From the NCBI GenBank assembly GCA_020848075.1, contig JADLAV010000061.1, positions 62,001 through 126,000 on the forward strand: a stretch of DNA of 64,000 nt. Direction: 5' to 3'. Shown here piece by piece: positions 52,516-62,365 of this stretch (position 1 is its first letter; every line of letters begins with the position of its first letter). The position numbers were made by a program, and so were the translations under genes. Below the pieces are notes generated by a model, which saw only the letters and a program-made list of their open reading frames with translations, did not search any database and was not told the DNA's origin. This DNA comes from Burkholderiales bacterium (GTDB lineage: Bacteria > Pseudomonadota > Gammaproteobacteria > Burkholderiales > SG8-39).

Positions 52516-55089
52516 TCAGAGTTTCTTCAGCCGGTAGACGAGCTCCAGCGCATCGCGCGGCGAGAGCTCGTCCGGGTTCACCGCTTCCAGCAGGTCGAGC
52601 GCCGGATGGCGCGGCGGCTCCGCCGCCGGCGGCGCAGCGGCGAAGAGATCGGGCTGGCCATCGCGCGCGAGGCTCTGCTGCTCGAGCGCCTGCAGGTGGC
52701 GCCGCGCGGCGCGGATCACGCTCCCTGGCACCCCGGCGAGGGCGGCGACCTGCAGGCCGTAGCTCTGGCTCGCCGGGCCGTCCTCCACCGCGTGCAGGAA
52801 CACGACCGTATCCTTGTGCTCGACGGCGCTGACGTGCACGTTCGCCGCCTCGCGGTACTCGAGGGCGAGGCGCGTCAGCTCGAAGTAGTGTGTGGCGAAG
52901 AGGGTGAACGAGCGGCTGCGCTCAACCAGGTGCCGGGCGATCGCCCAGGCGAGCGCGAGGCCGTCGAAGGTCGAGGTGCCGCGACCGACCTCGTCCATCA
53001 GCACCAGGCTCGCTTCGGTCGCGTTGTTCAGGATCGTCGCGGCCTCGGTCATCTCGACCATGAAGGTCGAGCGGCCGCCGGCGAGGTCGTCGGCGGCGCC
53101 GATGCGCGTGAAGATCTGGTCGATCGGCCCGAGACGCACGCGCCGCGCCGGCGCGAAGAGGCCCGTGCAGGCGAGGAGGACGATCAGCGCAACCTGGCGC
53201 ATGTAGGTCGACTTGCCGCCCATGTTCGGGCCCGTGATGAGCAGCATGCGGCGGGCGGCGCCGAGGCGCGCGTCGTTCGTGATGAACTCGTCCACCTCGT
53301 CCTCGACGACCGGGTGGCGGCCCGCCTCGATCTCGATGACGGGCTCGTCGGCAAACTCGGGGCGACACCAGCCACGCTCCACCGCGGTGCCGGCGGCGCT
53401 CGCCAGCACATCGAGCTCGGCGAGGGCTCGCGCCACGCGCTGCAGCCAGGCGACGCGGGCCGCGAGCGCCGCGAGCAGCGTCTCGTACAGCGACTTCTCG
53501 AGGGCGAGCGCGCGATCCTGCGCGGAGAGCGCCTTGTCCTCGAAGGCCTTCAGCTCGGGCGTGATGTAGCGCTCGGCGTTCTTGAGCGTCTGGCGCCGGC
53601 GGTAGCCCTCCGGCACCTTGGCCGCGTGCACGTTGGCGACCTCGATGTAGAAGCCGTGGACGCGGTTGTACTCGACCCTCAAGTTCGGGATGCCGGTGCG
53701 GGAGCGTTCGCGCGCTTCCAGCTCGATCAGGAAGGCGCCGGCGTTCGCGCGGAGCGCGCGGAGCTCGTCGAGCTCGGGCGAGTGCCCGTCGCGGATCACG
53801 CCGCCGTCGCGCACGTTCGCCGCGGGCTCGTCCGCGAGCGCGGCTCGCAGCAGCGCGAGCGCATCGCCCGGCGTCTCGAGCTCGGCACGTAGCTCGGCGA
53901 CGCGCACGGCGTCCGCGGACCGCACCGAGGCGGCGATCGCCGGCAGCGCAGCGAGGGTATCGCGCAGGCCGGCGAGCTCGCGCGGCCGGGCGCTCGCGAG
54001 GGCGATTCGCGCCGAGATCCGCTCGACGTCGGCGACCTGCCGCAGCTGCGCGCGCGCGGTGCGCCACGGGCCGCTGTCGGCTTCGCCCGCGAGCGCCGCG
54101 ATCGCTGCCTGTCGGGCGGCGAGCGGCACGCGATCCCGCAGCGGATGGTGTAGCCAGTGCCGCAGCATCCGACTGCCCATGCCGGTGGAGCACGTATCGA
54201 GCAGGCTGAAGAGCGTGGGCGAGGGCGCCCCGCGCAGCGTCTCGGTGAGCTCGAGGTTGCGGCGCGTGGCCGGGTCCATGCGCACGTACTGATCGCGCCG
54301 CTCGACCGCGAGGCGCGTGAGATGTTCGAGCGAGCGGCCTTGCGTGCGCTTGGCGTAGGCAAGCAATGCGCCGGCAGCGGCGAGCGCCGGGCCCATGTCC
54401 TCGCAGCCGAAGCCGGCGAGGTCGCGCGTGCCGAACTGTTGCGCGAGCGCCGCGCGCGCGGAGCCGGCGTCGAACTGCCAGTCGGGGAGCCGTGTCCGCG
54501 CGGCGTCGTCCCCCGGCAACACCGCGGCGGAGGACTCGGGCACCAGGACTTCGGCCGGCCGGATGCGCAGCACCTCCGCGGACCATGCGCGCGGCGCGAC
54601 TTCCATCACGCGCAGCTCGCCGCTCGCGAGGTTGAGCCACGCGAGCCCGGCACGCTCGGGATCGAGCGCGAGCGCGAGGAGCAGGTTGTCGGACTTCTCG
54701 TCGAGGAGCGCGCTGTCGGTCAGCGTGCCCGGCGTGACGATGCGCGTGACCGCGCGCTCGACCGGACCTTTCGACGCGGCCGGGTCGCCGATCTGCTCGC
54801 AGATCGCCACCGACTCGCCGAGCTTCACGAGCCGCGCGAGGTACTGCTCCACCGCGTGGTAGGGCACGCCGGCCATCTTGATCGGCGCGCCGGCGGAGGC
54901 GCCGCGCTGCGTCAGGGTGATGTCGAGGAGCCGCGCCGCCTTCTCCGCATCCTCGTAGAAGAGCTCGTAGAAGTCCCCCATGCGGTAGAAGAGCAGGAGG
55001 TCCGGGTACTCGGCCTTGAGCGCCAGGTACTGCTGAATCATCGGCGTATGCCCCTTCGCCGGGGCAGTGCCGAAGTCGGTGGAGGTGTT
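52516..55089 (-). CDS. mutS: DNA mismatch repair protein MutS
   Basis: 857 aa from a TTG at 55089, which places a normal-length leader before [17 protein letters not shown]; the frame stays open to an ATG at 55137. In order it has the mismatch-recognition domain with [11 protein letters not shown], connector, lever and clamp domains, and the ATPase with Walker [10 protein letters not shown] and [11 protein letters not shown]-terminal region (residues about 790-857) ends [14 protein letters not shown]. It recognises mispairs and starts repair with MutL. It is alone in its transcription unit. Confidence 0.95.
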   Translation of the reverse strand, partial: NTSTDFGTAPAKGHTPMIQQYLALKAEYPDLLLFYRMGDFYELFYEDAEKAARLLDITLTQRGASAGAPIKMAGVPYHAVEQYLARLVKLGESVAICEQIGDPAASKGPVERAVTRIVTPGTLTDSALLDEKSDNLLLALALDPERAGLAWLNLASGELRVMEVAPRAWSAEVLRIRPAEVLVPESSAAVLPGDDAARTRLPDWQFDAGSARAALAQQFGTRDLAGFGCEDMGPALAAAGALLAYAKRTQGRSLEHLTRLAVERRDQYVRMDPATRRNLELTETLRGAPSPTLFSLLDTCSTGMGSRMLRHWLHHPLRDRVPLAARQAAIAALAGEADSGPWRTARAQLRQVADVERISARIALASARPRELAGLRDTLAALPAIAASVRSADAVRVAELRAELETPGDALALLRAALADEPAANVRDGGVIRDGHSPELDELRALRANAGAFLIELEARERSRTGIPNLRVEYNRVHGFYIEVANVHAAKVPEGYRRRQTLKNAERYITPELKAFEDKALSAQDRALALEKSLYETLLAALAARVAWLQRVARALAELDVLASAAGTAVERGWCRPEFADEPVIEIEAGRHPVVEDEVDEFITNDARLGAARRMLLITGPNMGGKSTYMRQVALIVLLACTGLFAPARRVRLGPIDQIFTRIGAADDLAGGRSTFMVEMTEAATILNNATEASLVLMDEVGRGTSTFDGLALAWAIARHLVERSRSFTLFATHYFELTRLALEYREAANVHVSAVEHKDTVVFLHAVEDGPASQSYGLQVAALAGVPGSVIRAARRHLQALEQQSLARDGQPDLFAAAPPAAEPPRHPALDLLEAVNPDELSPRDALELVYRLKKL

Positions 55090-55298
55090 CAAGCGCGATC
55101 CGGGGAGCGTGCGATGCGCCGCGACGTGCGGGCGCACGGCGACGGCTGGCGAAATGGTACGTCATCCTCGCGCGGCCGATGCCGCGCCCAGGAGCTGGTG
55201 GGGCGGGGTGCCCTCGATGGCTGCTTCTCGCGCGCCAGCCGTGTTTCCACGGTTCGTGAAATAGCTCCGAATTCACGTGAACGAAGCAATGTATCCTA

Positions 55299-55327
55299 TT
55301 GCTGATTAAGCATCTTTGAGTTATGCT
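55299..55327 (+). promoter_or_regulatory. probable promoter of the TpsB transporter gene
   Basis: TTGCTG (55299-55304), a 17-base spacer and TATGCT (55322-55327), about 50 bp before the ATG at 55380. Both are partial matches. A 10-bp palindrome, TTCACGTGAA, lies just upstream at about 55272-55281. Confidence 0.45.
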
Positions 55328-55379
55328 CCGCGCACCGAGCGATGCGGAGCCGCGGCTGAAGAACAAGGAACCAAGAACG

Positions 55380-56993
55380 ATGTGGCGCGGGATTCGCGGC
55401 GCCCTTCTGCTCCTCCTCACCGTCTGGCAGCCCATCGTCTTGGCCCGGGAACCCTCGGCGCCCGTGCGCTTCGAAGTCACGCGGTTCGAGGTCGAGGGCG
55501 CATCGCAGCTTGCCCCGGACCGGATCGAGCAGGTGCTGGCGCCGTTCGTCGGACCGAACCGCACCATCGCCGACCTGCAGCAGGCGCGCACGGCGCTCGA
55601 GAGCGCCTACGCTCGGCGCGGCTACGGCGCCACGCGAGTGAGCCTCCCCGAGCAGGAGATGAAGGGTGGGGTCGTGCGTCTGCGGGTCGTCGAGCCGAAG
55701 CTCGGCCGCATCGCGCTCGAGGGCAACCGGTATTTCAGCGACGACAACATCCGGGCGAGCTTGCCCGCGCTGCAGACGGGCGAGCCGCTCGACACCGGCT
55801 GGCTGGCGGCGAACCTGCAGCTCGCAAACGAGAACCCGACGAAGCAGACGGTGGTCGTCCTGAAGCCGGGCACGAGTGAAGACGCGATCGACGCCGAGGC
55901 GCGCGTCGCCGACCAGCGGCCGTATCGCTTCAGCCTGAGCCTCGACAACACGGGCACGCCGGAGACTGGCGACTACCGGGTCGGCGTGGGATTCCAGCAC
56001 GCGAACCTGTTCGATCGGGATCACGTGTTGACCCTGCAGTACGTGACGTCCCCGTCGAAGGCGGACGACCCCGACCGCCTCGCGCTGCCGCCCAACAAGA
56101 ACGTGCTCATCGCGGGCGCCGGTTACCACGTGCCCCTCTATTGGCTCGGCGACTCGATCGATCTGGTGGCGGGCTACTCGAACGTCGACTCGGGCGTGGT
56201 GCAGAATCTCTTCAACATCAGCGGCAGCGGCCGCGTCTACGCCGGCCGCTACAACTTCGGTCTGCCCCGCGCTGCAGGGGTCGAGCAGAAGCTCTCGCTG
56301 GGGCTCGACTACCGCTACTACGAAAACAACGTCATTCCGGTGGGCACGACGACGGGCATCGCGCCCGACTACGAGATCCACCCGCTCAGCCTCGCGTACG
56401 CGGCCGCCTGGCGCGATGGCGCCGAAGACATCTCCTTCTCCGCGGCTGCGGTTCAAAACGTTCCTGGCGGCGAGAACGGCGACCAGGCGCGATTCGACCG
56501 CGTGCGCCCCGGCGCGAACGCCCGCTACACGCTTGCCCGCGCGAACCTCGTCTGGCTCCACACGTTCCCGCGCGACGTTCAGGGTCGCGTGCGCTTCGCC
56601 GGCCAGTACACGCGCGACGCGCTCGTGCCCGGGGAGCAGTTCGGCATCGGCGGGCTCGACTCGGTGCGCGGATTCATGGAGCGCCAGTACGCCGACGACC
56701 GCGGCTACTCCGGCTCGTTCGAGATCCGCTCGCCGGACTTCGGCGGTCTCTTCGGGATCGACGGGCTCCATGTGCGCGCGCTCGCCTTCTACGACTACGG
56801 CCGCGTGAGGCGGATCGATCCGCAGGTATTCGAACCCGGCAGGATCGGCATCTCTTCCGCGGGGCCGGGCATCCGCGTCTCCTACCTGTCGAGCCTGAGC
56901 CTTCGCTTGGACTACGGGTTCGTGATCACGGACGACGCGCCGGACGGCGGGAAGCAAGGGCGCGGCAACTTCAGCGTGGTCTGGGTGTTCTAA
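55380..56993 (+). CDS. TpsB-type outer membrane transporter (ShlB/FhaC/HecB family)
   Basis: 537 aa. A signal peptide (GALLLLLTVWQPIVLA) is followed by one or two POTRA domains (about 30-190) with RFEVEGASQLAPDRIEQVL and LGRIALEGNRYFSDDNIRA. A 16-strand beta-barrel completes it. The L6 signature is GLDSVRGFMERQYADDRG, and the C-terminus ends in aromatic GNFSVVWVF as outer-membrane barrels do. TpsB proteins secrete a large TpsA partner, but none is encoded nearby. The ATG at 55380 has AAGGAA upstream; an earlier ATG at 55323 gives a poor signal peptide. Confidence 0.88.
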   Translation: MWRGIRGALLLLLTVWQPIVLAREPSAPVRFEVTRFEVEGASQLAPDRIEQVLAPFVGPNRTIADLQQARTALESAYARRGYGATRVSLPEQEMKGGVVRLRVVEPKLGRIALEGNRYFSDDNIRASLPALQTGEPLDTGWLAANLQLANENPTKQTVVVLKPGTSEDAIDAEARVADQRPYRFSLSLDNTGTPETGDYRVGVGFQHANLFDRDHVLTLQYVTSPSKADDPDRLALPPNKNVLIAGAGYHVPLYWLGDSIDLVAGYSNVDSGVVQNLFNISGSGRVYAGRYNFGLPRAAGVEQKLSLGLDYRYYENNVIPVGTTTGIAPDYEIHPLSLAYAAAWRDGAEDISFSAAAVQNVPGGENGDQARFDRVRPGANARYTLARANLVWLHTFPRDVQGRVRFAGQYTRDALVPGEQFGIGGLDSVRGFMERQYADDRGYSGSFEIRSPDFGGLFGIDGLHVRALAFYDYGRVRRIDPQVFEPGRIGISSAGPGIRVSYLSSLSLRLDYGFVITDDAPDGGKQGRGNFSVVWVF

Positions 56994-57267
56994 CTCGACG
57001 AAGCCGCGCCGTACGCGCCCCCGGCGGGGTCCGATCCAAACGCGTTCGATTCGACGGGTGTGCCTGCGGCGCGCAGTGTTGCGCTGTGGGGGATGCGATC
57101 GGGCGTGCGCGGACTTCGTATCCGCGAAGAGAGGACGCGCGCAGGCCGCGATCGTTGCGCGATCGACGAGGCGCCGTTACCCTACGGGCTTCTTTCCGCG
57201 TGCGGGACTCGGTCCGCACCCGCTCGACGGCTGCGCGGACGGTCGCACGGACAATTCAGGAGATCAG
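56994..57267. other. gap between the TpsB gene and the LVIVD gene
   Basis: Nothing recognised; it is GC-rich on both strands without a hairpin-plus-T terminator. The LVIVD frame runs open through part of it, but the ATG at 57268, with AGGAGA just upstream, is the first good start. Confidence 0.4.
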
Positions 57268-58518
57268 ATGGCAAGGACTCTACCCGGGGCCGGCACGCGC
57301 GCCGATCAGACGCTCGCGCTCAACATGCGCTTGATCGCACACCACGCGCTGGAAGGGTTCGGCGGCATCGGCGAGGGCATGGCCCTGCAGGCGACGCGCG
57401 ACGGTCGGCGCATCCTGTGGCTCGCGCACGAGTCGGCGCCGAAGAACTTCACCGGCGTGGACGTCACCGATCCACGGGCGCCGCGCGTGGTCGTGCAGAC
57501 CGAGCTGCCGCACGCGAAGATGCGCTCGAACTCGCTCGACGTGGTCGGCGACGTCATGGTGGTCGCCTATCAGACGAGCGTGGTCGGGCTGCAACCGGCC
57601 GGCATCGACCTGTTCGACGTGAGCACGCCCGAGCAGCCGAAGCGGATCTCGCACTTCGACGCCTCGGGCCCGCATTCGCGCGGCGCGCACGCGGTCTGGT
57701 TCGTCGACGGCGAGTTCGTGCACATGGCGAGCGGCGCGCCCGATTTCCAGCCGCGCAATCCGCTCGACGACCAGTGCTACCGCATCGTGGACGTGCGCGA
57801 TCCCGCGAAGCCGGTCGAGGCGGGGCGCTGGTGGCTGCCGGGCACGTGCGAAGGCGACGCCGCGCCGCCGCCGGCCCGGCTCGAGAAGCGCTTCGACGCC
57901 GGCTTCCGCGCGCACAACACGAACGTCTTTCCGGCGCGGCCGGACCGGGCCTACGTGGGCTACATCGACGGCGGCGCGGTGGTGCTCGACATCTCCGACA
58001 AGGCGCGGCCGAAGCTCGTGAGCCATTGGCGCCACTCGCCGCCGTTCAACGGATTCACGCACACGGTGCTGCCGCTCTTCGACCGCGGCCTCCTCGTCGT
58101 CAGCGACGAGTGCATCCACGACGAGGGGGGCGACTGGCCGAAGCTCGTGTGGGTGGTCGATGCGCGCGTGGAGACGAATCCGGTGCCGATCGCCACTTTC
58201 CCGGCACCGCCCTACGAGACCTTCGTGAAACGCGGCGGCCGCTTCGGGGCGCACAACCTGCACGAGAACCTGCCGGGACCCACCTCGTGGCGATCCGAGC
58301 AGATCATCGTCGGGACGTTCTTCAACGCGGGCGTGCGCGCGTACGACATCGGCAATCCCTACCAGCCGCAGGAGGTCGCGTACTTCGTCCCGGGCGCGCC
58401 GCGCATGTCGCCCGTCGGCGCGGTGCAGCTGAACGATGTCTTCGTCGATGACCGGCGGATCGTCTATACGGTGGACCGCCACGTGGGCGGCCTCTACATC
58501 CTGGAGATGACGCTCTGA
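57268..58518 (+). CDS. LVIVD repeat-containing beta-propeller protein
   Basis: 416 aa with no signal peptide. LVIVD-type repeats, each about 45 residues, recur as GVDVTDPRAPRVVVQTEL, GIDLFDVSTPEQPKRISHF, IVDVRDPAKPVEAGRW and AVVLDISDKARPKLVSHW, predicting a beta-propeller. Histidines and Cys residues are frequent in the last third (SDECIHDEGGDW, GAHNLHENLPGP). Related proteins are of unknown function or resemble selenium-binding propellers. AGGAGATCAG precedes the ATG. Its stop overlaps the GTPase start (TGATG), so the two products may work together. Confidence 0.85.
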   Translation: MARTLPGAGTRADQTLALNMRLIAHHALEGFGGIGEGMALQATRDGRRILWLAHESAPKNFTGVDVTDPRAPRVVVQTELPHAKMRSNSLDVVGDVMVVAYQTSVVGLQPAGIDLFDVSTPEQPKRISHFDASGPHSRGAHAVWFVDGEFVHMASGAPDFQPRNPLDDQCYRIVDVRDPAKPVEAGRWWLPGTCEGDAAPPPARLEKRFDAGFRAHNTNVFPARPDRAYVGYIDGGAVVLDISDKARPKLVSHWRHSPPFNGFTHTVLPLFDRGLLVVSDECIHDEGGDWPKLVWVVDARVETNPVPIATFPAPPYETFVKRGGRFGAHNLHENLPGPTSWRSEQIIVGTFFNAGVRAYDIGNPYQPQEVAYFVPGAPRMSPVGAVQLNDVFVDDRRIVYTVDRHVGGLYILEMTL

Positions 58519-59615
58519 TGCCGCCGGCGGCCGGGCCGGCAGGCCTCGCGCGCGATCCGCTCGCCGGGCGCCTGCCGGTCACGATCATCACCGGGTTCCT
58601 CGGCAGCGGCAAGACGACACTGCTTCGCCGGCTCCTGCGTCACCCGGCGATGCGCCGCGCCGCGGTCATCATCAACGAGTTCGGCGACGTCGGGCTCGAC
58701 CACGAGCTCGTCGAAGCCTCCTCCGAGCAGATGACGCTGCTGTCGAACGGCTGCCTGTGCTGCGCGGTGCGTACCGATCTGCAGGAGACGCTGCGCGAGC
58801 TCTTCGTCAAGCGCCGCGCGGGCGAGGTGATCGACTTCGACCGCGTGTTCGTCGAGACGACCGGCCTCGCCGATCCGGCGCCGGTGCTGCATACGCTCGA
58901 CAGCGACGGCATGCTCGGCGCGCAATACCGCCTGAACGGCGTGGTGACGCTCGTGGACGCTGTGAACGGCATGGAGCAGCTCGACGCGATGAACGAGGCC
59001 GCCAAGCAGGCGGCGGTCGCCGACCGGCTCGTGATCACCAAGACCGATCTTGCGGACGCGGCGCAGGCAGCCTCGCTCGAGCGGCGCCTGCGTTCGATGA
59101 ATCCCTACGCCCTCGTCACGTCCGCCGTCGACGGGCGCCTCGCGCCCGAGCTCCTCGCGGAGATCGTGCCGGCGAGCGCGGGCGCGCTCGCGCGCGATCC
59201 GGACCGGTGGCTGGCGGCGGCAGGCGCCGACGCGCGTCTGCACGACACGGACGGCGAGGTTGCGCACGCGCATCGTGCGTCTGCGCACGATGCGGCGATC
59301 GGCGCGTTCTGCCTCTGGTTCGATCAACCGTTCACCTGGGACACGCTCGGCGCCTCGCTCGAGGTGCTCACCTCGCTGCGCGGGCCCGATCTCCTGCGGG
59401 TCAAGGGCATCGTCAACGTCGTGGGCGAGCCCGGACCGGTCGCGATCCACGGCGCGCAGCACGTCTTTCATCCGCCGGTGACGCTGGCGGCCTGGCACGG
59501 CGACGATCGGCGGTCGCGGATCGTCTTCATCGTGCGCAACATCCCGCGCGCCTCGATCGAGGCGGTATTCGCAGCCGTCGGCGCGCTCGGTCCCGCGGCG
59601 GCGGGAAGGCATTGA
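58518..59615 (+). CDS. COG0523 (CobW/G3E) family metal-associated GTPase
   Basis: 365 aa. A G3E P-loop GTPase that delivers metals to target proteins. Walker A GFLGSGKTTLLRR lies near 24-36; the metal site NGCLCCAV, the conserved NEFGDVGLDHELV and TKTD are seen. A C-terminal CobW domain follows from about 255, with a His-rich linker (GEVAHAHRASAHD, about 250-262) that could hold metal. Subfamilies serve cobalamin synthesis, nitrile hydratase or zinc homeostasis; the context here fits none clearly. Confidence 0.88.
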   Translation: MPPAAGPAGLARDPLAGRLPVTIITGFLGSGKTTLLRRLLRHPAMRRAAVIINEFGDVGLDHELVEASSEQMTLLSNGCLCCAVRTDLQETLRELFVKRRAGEVIDFDRVFVETTGLADPAPVLHTLDSDGMLGAQYRLNGVVTLVDAVNGMEQLDAMNEAAKQAAVADRLVITKTDLADAAQAASLERRLRSMNPYALVTSAVDGRLAPELLAEIVPASAGALARDPDRWLAAAGADARLHDTDGEVAHAHRASAHDAAIGAFCLWFDQPFTWDTLGASLEVLTSLRGPDLLRVKGIVNVVGEPGPVAIHGAQHVFHPPVTLAAWHGDDRRSRIVFIVRNIPRASIEAVFAAVGALGPAAAGRH

Positions 59616-59643
59616 ATTCGATCGCACGCAAAGGAGGAGTCCA

Positions 59644-60135
59644 GTGGCCAGCTATCCGCTTCCGGTTCACACGAGCATGCCGCTCGCCACCGCCAGCCGG
59701 CTCATCGACGAAGTGCTCGCGGTCCGCGTCAAGGAGGGCGTGAATCCGCTCGCCGTCGCGGTGCTCGATTCCGGCGGGAACCTCGTCGCCTTCAAGCGCG
59801 AGGATGGCTGTGGCGCGCTCCGCTACGACATCGCGTTCGGCAAGGCGTGGGCCGCGCTCGGCATGGGCATCCCGACCCGCGTGCTGCGCGATCGCATGGC
59901 GGAGAAGCGCCCAACTTTTCTGAACGCGCTCGCGGCCGCGTCCGACGGGCGCTTCATCCCGGTACCTTCGGGCGTGCTGATCATGGGCAAGGACGGCCAG
60001 GCGATCGGCGCGGTCGGCATCAGCGGCGACACTTCCGACAAGGACGAGTACTGCGCGATCGCCGGCGCGAAGGCGATGGGCTTGGCCACCGAGCCCGCCG
60101 AGATCAATCCGGACTGGCGGACTGCGGGCGTGTAG
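59644..60135 (+). CDS. GlcG/HbpS family protein
   Basis: 163 aa from a GTG preceded by AAAGGAGGA (59630-59638). The whole chain is one GlcG/HbpS domain: AVAVLDSGGNLVAFKREDG near 38-56 and a Gly-rich ISGDTSDKDEYCAIAG near 125. HbpS of Streptomyces binds haem, and other members sense or bind small organic molecules; the role here is unknown. It is the last gene of the LVIVD-COG0523-GlcG cluster, 28 bp after the GTPase. Confidence 0.85.
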   Translation: MASYPLPVHTSMPLATASRLIDEVLAVRVKEGVNPLAVAVLDSGGNLVAFKREDGCGALRYDIAFGKAWAALGMGIPTRVLRDRMAEKRPTFLNALAAASDGRFIPVPSGVLIMGKDGQAIGAVGISGDTSDKDEYCAIAGAKAMGLATEPAEINPDWRTAGV

Positions 60136-60195
60136 GTCTGAACGGTTTCTCTCGACTGTCACGAACGGCGTTTGCTCAAGGCGTCGCTGAGCGGG

Positions 60196-60213
60196 GCATG
60201 CGGGCCCGCATGC
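60196..60213. repeat. perfect 18-bp palindrome in a convergent gap
   Basis: GCATGCGGG (60196-60204) and CCCGCATGC (60205-60213) are adjacent reverse complements, between two converging genes. There is no T run on either side. It could be a protein site or part of a terminator. Confidence 0.4.
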
Positions 60214-60317
60214 ACCGTCGAGACGCTTTGCCCTGCGAGGGTTTCAACACCGTTCGCAGACTGCCGACCTCGCAGCGTCTGCCGCTGACGCTTGGCAGCG
60301 CCGCGCGAGACTACAAG

Positions 60318-62354
60318 CTAGGTTGAAGCCACCCACATTTCCCATATCATGCGATAGGCTCGCTCGAGCGCGCGCGTGAAGCCCGCGTAGTCGGCGAGCG
60401 GCGAGCGCCGGAAGCGCTCGCGGAGCCCGGCACGCAATCCGGCAAGACGGTCGAGGTCCCGGGCGAGGCCTACTGCGATGTCGACGTACTGCGCCTCGTC
60501 GCCGGCGATGAGCTCGCTGAGATCCAGGTTCGCGAGCATGCTGGCAGTCTGCCGGCCGGCGATCATGACGTGCGGCAGCGTGACGACCGGCACGCCCATC
60601 CAGAGCGCATCCAGGCTCGTCATGCCGCCGCAGAACGGGAACGGATCGAGCGCGATGTCGATGTCGTGATATGCGGCGGCGGCTTGCTCGGCCGGCGCGA
60701 AGGGGCGCAGCGCCAGGCGATCGTCCGGGATGCCGCACTCGCGGGCGAGCGCGCGGAAGCGCTCGCGGTTCGGCGTGTCGGAGAGCGCAGAAGCCTGAAG
60801 CGCGAGCCGGGCGTCCGGCAGCGCGGCGAGGATGCGCGCCCACAGCTTGAGCACGCCCGGATTGAGCTTGGCGAGGTTGTTGAAGCAGCCGAACGTGACG
60901 AACCCGTTCCGTCGCGCCGGGAGCGGGCTCACCTCCGGCATGAACTCGGGCGGCTCGTAGCAGAACCGCGTCGCGGGAAGACGCACGAGCTTCTCGACGA
61001 AGTAGCGCTCCTGCCCTGGCGGGGAGGAGTGCGGGTCGGTGACGAACCAGTCGATCGTGGCGACGCCCGTCGTGTTGAAGTATCCGAGCCAGCTCACCTG
61101 CACGGGCGCGGGCCGTCGCGCGAAGGCCGGCAGCCGGGTATGCGTCGTGTGCCCCGCGAGATCCACCAGGATGTCGATGCCGTCGGTGCGCACGTGTTCC
61201 GCGAGGGCGGCGTCGTCCAGCGCCGCGACGTCCCGCCAGCAATGCGCCGCGCCGCGCATCCGCTCGGTGACGGCATCGCTGCGGGCGAAGTTGTAGTAGC
61301 AGAACGTCTCGAACGCGCCGGCGTCGTGCCGGTCGAGCACGGGCGCGAAGAGCGTGCCGACCGGATGGCGGCGCAGATCGGGCGAGACGTAGCCCACGCG
61401 CAGCCGGCGCGCCGGATCGCGGACGTTCGCGAACCGCGGCGCGGCCGGGTAGAGCGGGGCGGCGATGAGCCGCGCCCATTCCCGATGCGCGTCGAGGATC
61501 GCCTCGGGCGTTGCATCGGCCACCGAGTTCAGCGCGCCGAGCACGCTGCTGAGCGCGTGATGGAACACCGGGTCGAGCCGGAACGTCTCGCGATACTCGC
61601 GCACCGCCTCGGCGGCGCGGCCGAGCCGGTTGTAGCAGTTCGCGAGGCGGTTGCGCACCTCCGCGAGGCCCGGGCGTGCTTGCGCGACCGCCTCGAGATG
61701 CGCGGCCGCTTCGGTCCACCGCCCGCAGGCCTCGAGCGCCCTGGCGAGCACGTAGCGCATCTCCGTCTGATCGGGCGCGCGCGTCCAGCGGGACTCGAGC
61801 AGTGCAACCGCCTCGGCAGCGCTCGCCGTGCGCTCGTCGCCCTCGGTCCGGCGTTCGATCAATGCCATCGCGAGTCCGAATGCCGCGTCGTCGCTCGCCG
61901 GATCGAGCGCGAGCGCGCGGCGGAATGCCGCCACCGCCGCGTCGGCGCGGCCGCGCTCGCGCGCGAGCTGACCGAAATTGAACCAGGCGGCGAAGCGGCC
62001 CGGATCGCGCTCGGTCGCGCGCGCGTAGCTCGCCAGCGCCTCCTCGCCGCGGCCGAGCGCGCGCAGCGCGTTGCCGAGGTTGAGATGGCAGAGCCCGACC
62101 GTGCCGTCGCGCACGATCGCCCGTTCGATCAGCGCGACCGCCGCAGCGTCATCGCCGCGCTGGTGTGCGGCAAGCCCCGCGAGGTGCAGCGCCTGCGCGT
62201 GATCCGGCGCCGCGGCGAGGATGCGACGGTAGATCGCATCGGCCGCGTCGATGCGCCCCTGCTCGTGCAGCGCGAGCGCTGCCTCGAGCTCGGCCTGGTG
62301 CGCGCGGGCGCGCCGCCCCGGGAAGGCATCGCGGAGCCGGCCGAGCAGGCGCAT
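60318..62354 (-). CDS. TPR-containing O-GlcNAc transferase homologue (SPINDLY/OGT family)
   Basis: 678 aa from the ATG at 62354; the open frame continuing upstream through the next gene is shadow sequence. Residues about 20-270 are at least six TPRs (for example QALHLAGLAAHQRGDDAAAV, AWFNFGQLARERGRADAAV). Residues 310-678 are a GT41 catalytic region: LRVGYVSPDLRRHPVG with its His, VSWLGYFNTTG, FNNLAKLNPGVLKLWARIL and LDPFPFCGGMTSLDALWMGVPV. Members modify proteins with sugars on Ser/Thr. No acceptor protein is evident nearby. Confidence 0.87.
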   Translation of the reverse strand: MRLLGRLRDAFPGRRARAHQAELEAALALHEQGRIDAADAIYRRILAAAPDHAQALHLAGLAAHQRGDDAAAVALIERAIVRDGTVGLCHLNLGNALRALGRGEEALASYARATERDPGRFAAWFNFGQLARERGRADAAVAAFRRALALDPASDDAAFGLAMALIERRTEGDERTASAAEAVALLESRWTRAPDQTEMRYVLARALEACGRWTEAAAHLEAVAQARPGLAEVRNRLANCYNRLGRAAEAVREYRETFRLDPVFHHALSSVLGALNSVADATPEAILDAHREWARLIAAPLYPAAPRFANVRDPARRLRVGYVSPDLRRHPVGTLFAPVLDRHDAGAFETFCYYNFARSDAVTERMRGAAHCWRDVAALDDAALAEHVRTDGIDILVDLAGHTTHTRLPAFARRPAPVQVSWLGYFNTTGVATIDWFVTDPHSSPPGQERYFVEKLVRLPATRFCYEPPEFMPEVSPLPARRNGFVTFGCFNNLAKLNPGVLKLWARILAALPDARLALQASALSDTPNRERFRALARECGIPDDRLALRPFAPAEQAAAAYHDIDIALDPFPFCGGMTSLDALWMGVPVVTLPHVMIAGRQTASMLANLDLSELIAGDEAQYVDIAVGLARDLDRLAGLRAGLRERFRRSPLADYAGFTRALERAYRMIWEMWVAST

Positions 62355-62365
62355 CGGTCCGTGCC

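Noticed and set aside
52922..55591. 889-residue minus-strand frame overlapping mutS
   Set aside because: The mutS frame has all expected motifs; the other is Arg/Ala-rich shadow sequence.
57000..57260. Possible TpsA substrate or passenger gene after the TpsB transporter
   Set aside because: The gap is too short and has no frame with signal peptide or repeats.
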